Assembly: GCF_018294505.1 (NCBI RefSeq)
Contig: NC_057795.1
Span: forward strand, 228,636,643-228,700,642
DNA length: 64,000 bases
From: Triticum aestivum
Lineage: Eukaryota > Streptophyta > Magnoliopsida > Poales > Poaceae
Reading direction: 5' to 3'
The notes beneath the pieces were generated by a model. It was given only the letters and a program-made list of their open reading frames with translations, searched no databases and had not been told where the DNA came from. Positions within the stretch are counted from its first letter, which is position 1. Every line of letters starts with the position of its first letter. Positions 44,415-57,200 of the stretch are shown piece after piece. The position numbers and the translations under genes were made by a program.

Positions 44415-45808
44415 CCTTGTGATAACCCACAAGTATAGGGGATCGCATCAGTTTTCGAGGGTAGAGTATTCAACCCAAATTTATTGATTCGACACAAGGG
44501 GAGCCAAAGAATATTCTCAAGTATTAGCAGTTGAGTTGTCAATTCAACCACACCTGGATAACTTAGTATCTGCAGCAAAGTATTTAGTAGCAAAGTAGTA
44601 TGATAGTAATTGTAACAGTAGCAAAAGTAACGATAGCAGTTTTGTAGTAATTGTAATAGTAGCAACGGAAAAGTAAATAAGCAAAGCACAATATGTGAAA
44701 AGCATGTAGGCATTGGATCAGTGATGGATAATTATGTCGGATGCAATTCCTAATGTAATAGTTATAACATAGGGTGACACAGAACTAGCTCCAGTTCATC
44801 AATGTAATGTAGGCATGTATTCTGAATATAGTCATACGTGCTTATGGAAAAGAACTTGCATGACATCTTTTATCCTACCCTCCCATGGCAGCGGGGTCCT
44901 AGTGGAAACTAAGGGATATTAAGGCCTCCTTTTAATAGAGAACCGGACCAAAGCATTAGCACTTAGTGAATACATGAACTCCTCAAACTACGGTCATCAC
45001 CGAGAAGTATCCCGATTATTGTCACTTCGGGGTTGTCGGATCATAACACATAATAGGTGACTATAGACTTGCAAGATAGGATCAAGAACTCACATATATT
45101 CATGAAAACATAATAGGTTCAGATCTGAAATCATGGCACTCGGGCCCTAGTGACAAGCATTAAGCATAGCAAAGTCATAGCAACATCAATCTCAGAACAT
45201 ATTGGATACTAGGGATCAAACCCTAACAAAACTAACTTGATTACATGGTAAATCTCATCCAACCCATCACCGTCCAGCAAGCCTATGATGGAATTACTGA
45301 CGCACGACAGTGAGCATCATGAAATTGGTGATGGAGGATGGTTGATGATGACGACAGCGATGAATCCCCCTCTCCGGAGCCCCGAACGGACTCCAGATCA
45401 GCCCTCCCAAGAGAGATTAGGGCTTGGCGGCGGCTCCGTATCGTAAAATGCGATGAAACTTCCTCTCTGGTTTTTTCTCCACGAAAGGGAATATATATAG
45501 TTGGAGTTGAAATCGATGGAGCATCAGGGGGCCCACGAGACAGGGGGCGCGCCCCACCCTCGTGGACAGGATGTGGGCCCCTGGCCTTGATTCTTTCGCC
45601 AGTATTTTTTATATTTTCCAAAAGTTATCTCCGTGGATTTTCAGCTCATTCCGAGAAATTTTGTTTTCTGCACTATAAACAACACCATGGCAGTTCTGCT
45701 GAAAATAGCGTCAATCCGGGTTAGTTTCATTCAAATCATGTAAGTTAAAGTCCAAAACAAGGGCAAAAGTGTTTGGAAAAGTAGATACGTTGGAGACGTA
45801 TCACCTTG
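44415..45808 (-). mobile_element. Solo LTR of an Athila-type element inserted in RT
   Basis: 1384 bases (44420-45803) flanked by a perfect CCTTG duplication (44415-44419, 45804-45808). On the minus strand it runs from TGATACGTCTCCAACG to CTTGTGGGTTATCA. It lies within the RT frame between MVYK and [12 protein letters not shown] sequence; element C shows the uninterrupted site near 60880. There is no internal domain, so the element was removed by LTR-LTR recombination. Confidence 0.92.
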
Positions 45809-46579
45809 ATGTGTTTGTACACCATATCAGGACACTTTGGATCTTCAAAACCAAGTGATTGAGCTACATACACTTCTTCTTCAATTTTGCCGTTGAGGAA
45901 GGAACTCTTCACATCCATTTGGTACAGAAGAATGTTGTTGTGGTTAGCATAGGCTAGCAGTATGCGAATGGCGTCAAGCCTAGCCACAGGAGCAAAGGTT
46001 TCATCAAAGTCAATTCCTTCCACTTGAGTGTAACCTTGGGCAATGAGGCGAGCTTTATTTCGGACAACTTGACCATGCTCATCTTGTTTATTGTGATAGA
46101 TCCATTTAGTGCCAATAATATTGTGCTTGCGAGGATCAGGATGTTTGACTAGCTCCCACACATTATTCAGCTTAAACTGTTGAAGCTCTTCTTGTGTAGC
46201 TTGAATCCATTCAGGTTCCATGAAGGCTTCACCAACTTTCTTGGGTTCGGATATAAAGACAAATGCAAAGTGACCATAGAAATTTGCTAGTTGCGTAGCT
46301 CTTGATCGAGTGAGGGGACCAGGTGCATTGATACTATCAATGATCTTCTCAATTTGGACTTAATTTGCAACCCGAGGATGAACAGGGCAAAGATTTTTCC
46401 CTTGCTAATTGTTGTCTTCATCTTCAGCATTGGTTTCAGACTGAACATTGTCTTCATGTTGATTAGGTGCTGAAATGATGGTTTTCTCTTCAGGTTATTC
46501 CTTGGTGGGTATGATTTCTCCAGTACCCATTAGCTTGATAGATTCACTTGGAGTAGCTTCATCTAGCACATTTGATAGG
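45809..46579 (-). pseudogene. RT N-terminal half and upstream linker, element A
   Basis: The clean stretch 45809-46221 starts [16 protein letters not shown] and contains [34 protein letters not shown] and [12 protein letters not shown], the classic N-terminal RT blocks of Copia elements. The upstream linker to integrase is acidic and broken. It is separated from the rest of RT by the solo LTR. Confidence 0.8.
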
Positions 46580-48061
46580 TGCTATCTTTGCGAGTTGTTA
46601 GTCTCATCGAACCGCACATCTACAGTTTCAACCACTTTATAGTGAAAGAGGTTGAAGACTCTATAGGTGTGCGAATCCTTTCCGTAACCAAGCATAAAAC
46701 CTTCATGTGCTTTGGTGCAAATTTGGAAGTGTGATGTGGATCCTTGATCCAACACCTACACCAAAGACTTTGAAATAGCTAACGTTTGGCTTCTTACCAG
46801 TCAGGAGTTCATAGGATGTCTTCTTGAAGAACTTATGAAGATAAACTCTGTTGATGATGTGGCAAGCAGTATCAATGGCTTCAGGCTAGAACTTCCTTGG
46901 AGTCTTGTACTCATCAAGCATCATACGTGCCATCTCAATGAGTGTTCTATTCTTGTGCTCCACGATGCCATTCTACTGATGTGTGTATGGAGCAGAGAAC
47001 TCATGTGTGATGCCCAATGTATCAAGATAAGTGCCGAGGCTAGTGTTCTTGAATTGTGTGCCATTGTCACTCTTGATGTGCTTGATCTTGATGCCATAAT
47101 TGGTCATGGAGTGATTTGCGAATCATCTGAAGACATCCTACACTTCAGTCTTATAGAGAATTATGTGCACCCACGTGTATCTTGAATAATCATCAACAAG
47201 AACGAAGCCACAAAGATGTGCAGTGGTAGTAAGGGTAGAGTAGTGACTAGGGAAAATTAAGTCCATGTGTAGTAGCTCGAAGGGGCATGATGTAGTCATG
47301 ATTGTCTTCGAGGGATGCTTGGCCCTAGTCATCTTCCCGGCTTCACAAGCACCACATAGATGATCCTTCTTGAACTTGACGCCCTCGATGCCAATGATGT
47401 GCTTTTTATTCACGAGAGTGTGCAAGTTCCTCATGCCCACATGTCCTAGTCTTCGATGCCAAAGCCAACACTCTGAAGCTTTTGCTAGAAGACATACGAC
47501 AAGCTGTGGTCCTGCGGAGAAATCTACCATATACAGATTTGCCAGTTTCCATAAGCACAAGAAAACAATATTTTTCAAATATCACAATCATGTTCAGATC
47601 AAAAAGCATTGAGACAGACATTAAGTTGAATCCAAGGGATTCAACAAGCATCACTTTATCCATGTGTTGATCCTTTGAGGTTGCAACTCTACCTAGGCCC
47701 CATACCTTTCTTTTACCAGTGTCAGCGAACATGATGTGACTTTTAGTAGATGGATGTAGGGTTGAATCCATGAGAAGACTTCGATCACCAGTCATGTGGT
47801 TAGTGCATCCACTATCCATTATCCACTCAGTAGCTTTCGGAGTCTTACCCTACAGTGCAATTAGCGGGATAGGCTTCACCAAGAGTATTGTGAAGCACAA
47901 ACATATAACGAACAAGCATATTATCAAAGTTAAGATTCTTGTTTGGCATTTTATCTTGCGTCCCACAAGATGTTTTAGGTCCCCAGCATTGTCTTCAGAA
48001 GTCTTTTATTTCCTGCTGGAAACCTTTCCCTGCAAGAAAAGTTAATTCTTCTTAACCACCC
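46580..48061 (-). pseudogene. Protease and integrase region, element A
   Basis: The aspartic protease motif MDSGCTNHMTG starts at 47819. The GAG-pre-integrase region follows (ECWLWHRRLGHVGMRNL, with the H..C zinc-binding KKDHLCGACEAGK), then the integrase core (ELLHMDL, VLVDDYSRYTWVH). The core is shifted at the first catalytic Asp and a stop precedes the NGIVE block with the catalytic Glu. In life it would cleave the polyprotein and join element DNA to the genome. Confidence 0.8.
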
Positions 48062-50535
48062 TCATCTTAAGGGGTGGCTTTGAAACAATGAGTCTAAGTT
48101 AGCATCTGAGAACTTTAGCTTTGGAGCCCTAGAAAGTAGTTTTGCAGGAGGTGAATAATACTCATAAGAATATGCAGAAAAGTTCTTTGATTTGTGAACA
48201 TATCGGTTAGAAGAAACACACTCATATTCATGAGTATGATGATAGTTTCCTTGCAAAACATTGGCGTTAGAGTGACCTTCTGAGGTCCTTTGTCTATATG
48301 AAGCCTTTGGTATGGGGTTTGTCTTCTTCCCAGGTGGTGTCCTGATGATATTCACGGGAAGCTTCTCAGGACAACTTTTGGGCACCCAGATCTTCTTCAA
48401 AGGTGGCTCATTCTTATAGTTAGTACCAATAAACCTGGCAAACACTTCACCGTTCCAATTCTTAAATAGCTTATAATTTGCGTCAAAGGATTCATCAATG
48501 ATAATGGGGTTAGCACAAGTGAAGCAAGATAAGGTGGATGGGTCCACTGAAGGATCCTTAGCAGCAACCCATGTGGTTTTGGGGTACTACTCAGGCTTCC
48601 AGTAAGAACCATCAACATTCATTTTCCTCTCGAAACCAACACCCTCTTTCCCAGGGTTTAGGTTCAGAATCTGTTTCTTGAGGACATCGCATAGTGTCTG
48701 ATGCCGTTTGAGGCTTTTGCACATGCCTGTTTCAAGCAATGTCTTCAACCTAGCATTCTCATCAGCAATAGTAGTGGTATCCTTAGTAGAGGGGTTAGTT
48801 ACCACATCATCAGTTGAAGATATTGCAACATCAGAGGTAGTAGAACATTCAGCAACAGAGACAACATTATCATGCTCAAGATATTTTAGACATGGTGGCA
48901 CAAAATCTTCCTGAGCGGAACTGATCTGTTGAGAGAGTAGTGAATCATTCTCCTTTTGAAGATCTTCATGAGACGCTCTCAGTTTCTCTTGATCTTGCTT
49001 CCTTTGAAGATAGTCATAGGAAAGCTTCTCATGAGTGGCTGAGAGGGTTTCATGATGACTTTCAAGTTCCTCATACTTAACACGAAGGTTTTTTATGTCT
49101 TTGATTAAGGACTGAGTTCGATTCATTTCCTCGTCCAACAGGTCATCACTTTTGTCTAGCAACTTTTGAATATGTTCCATAGCAGTTTATTGTTCAATTA
49201 CAATTCAGCAAGTGTCTTATAGCTGGGTTTGGATTCACACTCAGAGTCATCTTCACTAGAGGTTTGAAAGTAAGCATCATGTGAGTTTAGCTTGGTACCT
49301 CATGCCATGAAACAGTAGGTTGGAGCAGAGTCGTCCTCCTCATCGGCTTCAACGTCGGCAGCGTGACCATTGTCTTCAGTGTTGAATATGGCTTCACGAT
49401 GAATGTTGAAGCTAGAGCTTGGCTTGCCACGCCTGAATCAGACTCCTCCTTAGACTCCACCTCTGCCTCCTCAAAAGCAGACTCGCCTGAAGCTCCTTGC
49501 TAATGAATACACGAGCTTTGTCAGATGCGCTCTTCTTGTGAGACGAAGACTTTGATGAAGACTTTGAGGATTTTTCTTATTCTTGTCATCAGAATCATAT
49601 TCCTTGCTCTTCTTCTTTTTCTTGGCTTCCTTGTCCCATTGAGGACATTCAGATATGTAGTGGCCTGGCTTCTTGCATTTGTGGCATGTTCTCTTCTTGT
49701 AGTCATGAGAGGAAGCCTCATCATTCTTGGAACTGGATCTCGAGGACTTTTCGAAGCAATTCTTCTTGGAGAACTTTTTGGAACTTCTTCACAAGCATTG
49801 CTAGCTCTTTGCCAATGTCTTCAGCATCATCAAAACTATAGTCATGTTCTTCTTCAGATTAGAAAACAGCTTTTGTGTTCAAAGCATGGGATCGTCCATA
49901 GTTGGGGCCATAGATATCTCTCTTCTCAGATAGCTGGAACTCATGTGTGTTGAGCCTCTCAAGTATATCAGACGGATCGAGTTATTTGGAGTCAAGACAT
50001 TCTAGTATCATCAGGGCCAAAGTGTCAAATGAGCTATCATGTGACCTCAGAAGCTTCTTCATGATTTCGTGCTTGATGATCTCAGTGGTGCCAAGAGCGC
50101 AAAGCTCATTTGTGATATCAGTGAGGCGGTCGAACATAGCTGGAAATTTTCATTGTCATTTCTCTTGAAGCGACTAAACAGATTGTGAAGAACATCAATC
50201 CTTGAGTCTCTCTGAGTTGAGACGCCTTCGTTGACCTTGGACAGCCAGTCCCAGACTAGCTTCGCAGTTTCCAGTGCACTCACACAACCATATTGTCCTT
50301 TCGTCAGATGACCACAGATGATGTTCTTGGCGGTTGAGTCAAGTTGCGCGAACCTCTTGACATCAGCAGCGGTGACACCTTCACCTACCTTGGGAACACC
50401 TGTCTTGACGACATACCAGAGGTCAATGCCAATGGCTTCAAGATGCATGCGCATCTTATTCTTCAAGTAGGGGTAATCAGTGCCATCAAAGACTGGGCAC
50501 GCCACAGAGACCTTGATTATCCCTGCAGTCGACAT
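48062..50535 (-). pseudogene. gag region, element A
   Basis: It starts at a true ATG at 50535 (MSTAGIIKVSVACPVFDGT) with a UBN2-type gag domain (about 150 residues, LTKGQYGCVSALETAKLVWD). A CCHC zinc knuckle, CHKCKKPGHYISEC, lies at about 49643-49690 in a neighbouring frame. A long coiled coil follows (48587-49180), then a conserved C-terminal block (SYWKPE, NPIIIDESFDANYKLFKNW). Frameshifts at about 50060, 49720 and 48590 break it. Gag would package the element RNA; the long coiled-coil tail is typical of Sireviruses. Confidence 0.75.
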
Positions 50536-50583
50536 AGCTAAAACTCCAGGTGGTTAAACCAAATCACACAGAACAAGGGAGAA

Positions 50584-50599
50584 CCTTGCTCTGATACCA
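50584..50599 (-). promoter_or_regulatory. Primer binding site, initiator tRNA-Met type, element A
   Basis: On the minus strand TGGTATCAGAGCAAGG follows the 5' LTR after two or three bases. Confidence 0.85.
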
Positions 50600-50601
50600 A
50601 T

Positions 50602-51909
50602 TGAAAGTGCTAGTTATCGACTAGAGCGGGGGTGAATAGGTGATTTTTATGAAAGTATTCAAAACATGAGATCTTTGAAGACAAACAAGCAATTGAACAT
50701 ATATGATATGCAGCGGAAGATAAACTACACTAGATAGGCCATAGTCAAACAAGCAATATAGTGAAGGCACGAAGATTAAGAGCAGCTAGGTAGTATGGAT
50801 CAGAATGGAAGACAGTATGAAACCAAACAGGTCATAGTCTTCGCACAGTGAAGTCAAATAGATCATGCAAGCAAGCAATGACTTCACGAAGAAAAACTTA
50901 AATGTAAAGAGGGTAAGGGATAGAACCAGTAGCTTGGTGAAGAAAAGGATTTGGTAGACCAGTTCCAGTTGTTATGACAATTGTACATCTGGTTAGGGAG
51001 GCTGAGATTGAACTCAGAAGACTGTGTCTTCACCTTATTCCCCTTGAGGTAAGGACACCCAGTACTCGCCCAATCACTCTGGTAAGTCTTCAAGGTAGAC
51101 TTCTAAACCTTCCCAGACTCCGTTCACTGGTGATACACAATGACTCTTGGGTCCTCAGAACATGATGCCTAACCGACTGGAGGATGCACAGTCCTCAAGC
51201 ATAACAAGTCTTTAGGTCACGCGGACAGAAAGACTTTAGCGATGCTTAACACTCTTTGGCTCTGGGTGTTTTGGGATTTTTCCTTGCAAGGGTCTCTCTC
51301 TCAAAGGCTTTGGAGGTGGGTTGCTCTCAAATGACAAAAGCCATGCACTAACTCTGAGCAGCCACCAAATTATGGTGTAAGGGGTGGGCTATTTATAGCC
51401 AGGAGGCAACCCGACATGATATGTCCAAAATGACCCTAGGTCACTAAGGAACCGACACGTGTCGAACAGTCGGATTTCAAACACACGCGACAACTTGGCT
51501 TGGGCTGCAAGCTAAGCTGACTCATCCAACTCTGGATAAGATTTTCTCTCATTGTCTTTGCTCGAAGACATAGGATTTTGGGTTGAGCATCACGTCAGTC
51601 TTCTGACTTTGTTCACTTGGACCCCACTTAATAGTACGGTGGTTCCTATGACTCAATAAAGAAGAAAAGGAAACTACGAAAGAAACTATGTCTTCACAAG
51701 TCATTATCTTCAACGTGAATGTCTTCATGAACCACCATTTTCTTCAATGTTTTCATACATTTTTAGGGGTCAACTCTGGTAGGTAAACCGAATCAATGAG
51801 GGATTACTACCTGTGTTCTCCTGCAATTCTTGCAAACACATTAGTCCCTCAACCATGTTTGTCGTCAATGCTCCAAAACCAACTAGGGATGGCACTAGAT
51901 GTGCTTACA
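50602..51909 (-). repeat. 5' LTR of element A
   Basis: 1308 bases. On the minus strand it runs from TGTAAGCACATCTAG to TAACTAGCACTTTCA. The TATA box CTATAAATAG lies at 51389-51398. It contains many GAAGACA(T/C) words in U3. The right flank is TTGCC (51910-51914). Confidence 0.88.
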
Positions 51910-52046
51910 TTGCCTCTATAGTCTTCAAGTGAATCAACTAGGGGGAACACCTCGCCTCTATCAAGTCTCATCAAAACATTGGGACACCTTTGCCTCTATC
52001 AGTCTCTCTCTTTTGCTGGTATAAAAGGCTAGTGACCGGCACCATA
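51910..52046. other. Unassigned stretch between element A and a CACTA end
   Basis: It holds three copies of (T/C)GCCTCTAT and a TATA-like GGTATAAAAGG. Too short to assign. Confidence 0.3.
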
Positions 52047-52409
52047 CACTACAAAAAACACTTTCGTGATGATACCTCTTTGTCACAGTAGGTCACGTTT
52101 TCTGTCATGCATGTACATCCATGACGGTTTTATGACAGAATCAAGATAGTCATACATGTGTTGTCGTAGAAGTGTTCCATGAGAATACTGAAATTATAAT
52201 CACGGAAGTGTCCACTTCCAAGATGATAAATGCCGCGTCATGGAAGTGTTTTCCTATGATATATCAACATGTGGCACAACCCCATCAGTGGCCCATTTAG
52301 CTTACAAAGGCCGACCCGTTTGACTTGCTCAAAAGCTAGCACGCCGGCCCATTAAAAGCCTGTTACCGATCTGTCCGCATATAGCCCATTTTACGGCCTG
52401 GTAACTCAC
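52047..52409 (+). mobile_element. CACTA transposon terminal fragment
   Basis: It starts CACTACAAAAAACACTTTCG and carries subterminal repeats such as GTCATGCATGTACATCCATGAC, TCATGGAAGTG and CACGGAAGTGTCCACTTCC, as in Triticeae CACTA termini. It is cut at 52410 by the 3' LTR of element C. No transposase is present. Confidence 0.7.
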
Positions 52410-53748
52410 CGAAAGTGCTAGTTATCGACTAGAGCAGGGGGGGTGAATAGGTGATTTTTATGAAAGTCTTCAAAACACGATGGCTTTGAAGACAAACAAG
52501 AAAACCGAACCTATATAGTAAGCATCAGAATGAAAACTACACTAGGCAAGCATTAGTCCAGCATACAATATAGTGGAAGCACGAAGACTAACTGTAGCTA
52601 GATAGACAGGACCAGAATGGAGGACAGTACGAAGCCAAACAGATATAAGTCTTCACAGAGTGAAGTCAAATGAATCAGGCAGGCAAGCAATGACTTCACG
52701 AAGACAAACTGAAAAGTAAGGAGAGTAGGGGATAGAACCAGTTGCTTGATGAAGACAAGGATTTGGTAGACCAGTTCCAGTTGTTGTGACAACTGTACGT
52801 CTGGTTTGGGAGGCTGAGATTGAACTCAGAAGACCATGTCTTCACCTTATTTCCCTTGAGCTAAGGACACCCAGTCCTCGCCCAATCACTCTGGTTAGTC
52901 TTCAAGGTAGACTTCCAAACCTTCATAGAATTTGTTCATTGACAATCCACAATGACTCTTGGATGCGCAGAACGTGACGCCTAACCTGCTTGAGGATTCA
53001 CAGTCCTCAAGTGTAACAAGTCTTCAGATCACGTAGGCAGAAAGACTTTAGTGATGCCTAACAATCTTTGGCTCTGGGTGTTTTGGGCTTAGTCCTCGCA
53101 AGGATCTCTCTCTCAAATGCTTCGGAGGTGGGTTGCTCTCAAATGACAAAAGGCGTGCACTAACTCTGAGCAGCCACCAATTTATGGTGTAGGAGATGGG
53201 CTATTTATAGCCAAGTGGCAACCCAACCTGACTTGTCTGAAATAAGCCTGGGTCACTAAGGAACCGACATGTGTCCAATGGTCGGATTTCAAACACAAAC
53301 GACAGCTTGGCTTGGGCTACAAGCAAAGATGAATCATCTAGCTTTGGATAAGGTTTGCTCTCATTGTCTTCGCTCGAAGACATAGGATTTGGTTGAGCTT
53401 CACATCAGTCACTCTGACTTTGTTCACTTGGACCCCGCTTAATAGTACGATGGTTCCTATGACTCAATAAAGAAGAAAGGAAACTATGAAGCAGCTATGT
53501 CTTCGCACTCCATAGTCTTCAAGTGAACATCTTCACACATCATAATCTTCATCATGAATGTCTTCACAAACCACCATTGTCTTCAATGTCTTCACACATT
53601 TTTAGGGGTCATCTCTGGTAGGTAAACCGAATCAAGTAGGGACTACTACCTCTGTTATCCTGCAATTCTTACAAACACATTAGCCCCTCAACCATGTTTT
53701 TCATCAATACTCCAAAACCAACTAGGGGTGGCACTAGATGCACTTACA
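52410..53748 (-). repeat. 3' LTR of element C
   Basis: 1339 bases, reading on the minus strand from TGTAAGTGCATCTAGTG to CTAGCACTTTCG (the terminal base is mutated). The TATA box CTATAAATAG lies at 53201-53210. Rich in GAAGACA words at 53480-53610. Confidence 0.88.
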
Positions 53749-54253
53749 ATCTCCCCGTTTTTGGTGATTGATGACAAACTGGTTGAAGTTTTCAACGAGG
53801 ATAAAAGTATGTGAAAGTTCAAATTTGTGAGCATTGTCTTCATAGATTAAAAGAGGCTCCCCCTGAATATGTGCATATAAGTAGTTTGCTTTTGAATGCA
53901 AGTGCACATGGCAGGTTTTGCTTTGTGGAGGCCATCTTCAATGTATGAAGACAATTCATCATGCATATATGAAAGTAATGAAGATAATGATATGCATAAT
54001 GAAAAATGGACGTCTGCAGAATGACTTCATGTAGAATTTATCATCGCATCACAATGTAGTAGCAAAAGTAGTAGACGACCATCAAGCTTAAGTGTTACAA
54101 CTCAAGAGCAAATAGTTTCAAAAACGAGAGTTGCATGCACTTAGCAACAATTAAGGCAGCCACCCCGTATGGACCTCCTTAGTGACTACCAACCTCATAT
54201 GCTTCTCCCCCTTTTGTTTGTAAGGACCAAAAAGGTTTGAAGACATAGAGTTT
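53749..54253 (-). other. Polypurine tract and 3' spacer, element C
   Basis: CACCAAAAACGGGGAGATTG lies next to the 3' LTR (about 53747-53766). The rest is non-coding and collinear with 1646-2131. Confidence 0.7.
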
Positions 54254-57200
54254 CTACGCGTTCCCAGGTGGAGATGATGTTGGAGCAGCAGGGTCGACGT
54301 TGGAGTTAGGTGGTGCAGAAGGGTCTGGGGCAGCATCTTGATGCAGTGAAGCTAATGCTGGTAAAGTGGCGTCGTCTTCTTCATCGACGACACTCGCAAC
54401 AATAGTTGCAGCCGAAGATGAGTACTCAGAATCTTCAATATGTTGGACGCCAACTTGCAGATTGCGGTGGCCTGGAGTCAAACTTGAATTTCTCAGCGAA
54501 GCCACCTTCGTGAAGATCATCTTCAGAGCAGAGCAAGGTAAGGCTCTTCCAGGACCGCCGACAGGTTTCATGAACGACGAAGGAGTTCTTGGTGGCTAGG
54601 TTGCAAATGCAATTGACATCCACTAGAAGACTCTGTATTTGGCGTGTCAGCCATTCATGATGCTTATCCTGCTCCTTATGCAAAGATACCAAAAGCTCAC
54701 GGTCATTAAGTACATGCGAACGCTTCCGAGGCCTTTGAGCAATTGTACTGGCAGTGGCTTCTATATTGGCGCGATGCGGCATACGCAAATTGCCAGCCAG
54801 GGGATAGTCAGGAGTAGCAGAGTTTGGTACATGAATGCCATCAATAGGTTGAGTGAAGCTTTGATATTCAGCATTCTGCAGATGGAGTGGCTTCTTTGCT
54901 GGATCAGAGTAGATGGCTTCATAGGACATATCAACGTTAGGCAGGAATACGACATGATTGCATGCTAAAGGTTGATAGTCAATAGTGGAATGAAGCTTGA
55001 TTAGGCACATAATCCAGGGAGCATAAACTTCAGACCAAATAGATCAATTCCAGAGGCAGCCAGCTAGCAGATGAAGAAATCCTGAGTGTTGAATCTTATG
55101 CCATTGACAATATAAAAGACCAATGTCTTCATGGCGCCTTCGAGTTTATCTCCAGAAGAGTTGCCTTTGATTGGCCACAGACTACACCTCAGAATGTGAG
55201 ATACTGTGCGGGGAAAGTACTCGAGGTCTTCGACAAAGAACTCTTTAGGGTATTATGCGTCTTGGGGCAATGGCTTCATCATGCTCAGCATCTGACTCAT
55301 ATTTGGCTCTGGCTTCTGAAAGATGCTCTGTAGTTCATTTTGATAGAGCTGGCAACCTGGTTCGTATAACTCACTAGGTGTTGGCAGGGAAGTAAGCTCG
55401 AAGATGTCATGTGCTTTGGCTTCATGGTGAACATCTCCTATCATTAACTCAAGGATCCAAGTCTTCGGATCCCTGTTGTAGCCACGAATGTGCAAAGTTG
55501 CATAGAACTGCAGCAGATGCTCTTCGTTCCAGTGCTCCTTGTCAGTCATGAAAGGCAGCAACCCCACATCTGTGAAACAGTCAAGTGCCTCTTCAAGGCA
55601 TGGCAGCCCAGCAACAGCATCATAATCCAGACGCTTATGAGGAAAAATCCGGTCTTGGTTGTATAAGACGTAAGAGTAATAGCTTCGTTGTTGTCGGCTC
55701 CAAAACTTGTTAGAGGAGATCTTGGGCTTCGTGTATGGGTTCTTGGCGCTGTCAAAGAATGTGTTGTGTCTCTAAAGCTGAGCACACTGAATGAGCCATG
55801 TGTTGAGCACTAAGAAGCCTTGGTAGTCTTGGCTTCGGCATCAAAGTCTGAGGCCTCCGCTCCACGTGATAATCATATTGTGGCCTGAGAGCAATGGGGG
55901 GAACCATTATAGCCCATCTGACAGTTACCAACTCACCTTGATAGAATGCACGTTCCATGGTATGAGGCCTTGGTGGAGGAACAACATCATCAGAAGTGAT
56001 TGGCTGTTCAATGTTGTCAGTTGCCGCATTGGCTTCGGGCTCCACATGGTCTTTAGCCACGACAGTGTCATTGGCTTCAGTGGTGTTGTTGGTGGCAGCC
56101 ACATTGGTTTCAACCTCCATCTCTTCAATGACTAGAGGGTCTGGCACAAGCACATTCTTGGCTTGTATGACTGGATCACTGGCAGGGGGGAGTAGCTTCT
56201 CTCTCTTCTTTTCTTCATGGGCTGATGCAGCCGGAATGTCTTCTTCAGCTTTTGCTTCGGACTCTTGCGTAGTCACAGAGGGGATGGCGTCAGGGAACAC
56301 TTGCCGTGCTACTGAGCCGATTGCTTGCACATCCTCCTCTGGTATGCTTGACATGGATGCCTAAGACCTGGGACCTCTACAAAGCGTCCTGAAGGAAGGC
56401 GGCACCTGTGGTGAAGGGATAGTGAAATCAAAGTCGTCAGGAATTTCTTGCTGAGTCTCAAGCACCGGAGTAGTGACTTGAGCTAGAGGAGTGCACAGAA
56501 TAGCTTCATCATCCATTGCATATTCAGGCGTCTTAGGACGAGGAGTCAGAGGACGACCAATACTGATCAATTCACTACTCGTCGAAGCAGGCGATGATAC
56601 CATGGGAGTTGGTTCAAGCTGAGGAAGGACTTCATCATCATTGACATTGTCTTCACGACCAATGTTTTCAGCTGCGATGGGGTTAGCAGCTGGAACTTCT
56701 TAATTTTTTGGAGCCTCTGTGGAAGCAGGTTCATGGATTACGAGGCGGCGCTCGCGGTTGGCAGAGGCAGGTAAGGCAACAGAGATTGGTTAAACTATGA
56801 GGGGCTCTGGGGCAGCAGCACGCTCTTTTCTTGAAGACTTTGAAGCGTTTGGCTTCAACTTCTTCTTGGAGGGAGCATCATCAGATGTATCTTTGAGCTT
56901 CCTCTTCTTGGCTTCGGCTTCAGCTTGCCTAGTCTTCTTAAGTTCAGAAGCAGCAGAGGGGACCTTTGGCTTCGAGCCAGTCATGCTGACAGGGAAGACA
57001 ATGCTTGGTTGTCCCTGCCTTGGAGCATTGGGATTAGCTTCAACAAACTTCTTGCTTTTCTTAGCAGCTATCTTGGGGTCGATGTCAGGACGCCCAAGAG
57101 CCTTTCTCTTTTCAGCTTCATTGCGTTTTTGCACACATTTCTGAGCATAGTACTTCATGCGCTCGCGTGAGCCTTTGGCTTCATCACACTTCCTGTTGAA

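Larger units (their letters stand above)
1131..51909 (-). mobile_element. Maximus-like Copia (Sirevirus-type) element A, split by nested insertions
   Basis: This is one minus-strand element in two pieces, 1131-10050 and 43012-51909. From right to left it has 5' LTR (50602-51909), tRNA-Met-type primer site, gag, protease, integrase, RT, RNase H, an env-like gene, polypurine tract and a truncated 3' LTR. The halves are joined by homology to element C (52410-64000), where RNase H and the env-like gene are contiguous. About 33 kb of TIR elements and Gypsy elements lies between, and two Athila-type insertions break the env-like gene and the RT. The outer end of the 3' LTR is lost to the left, so target duplications cannot be compared. 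Confidence 0.85.
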
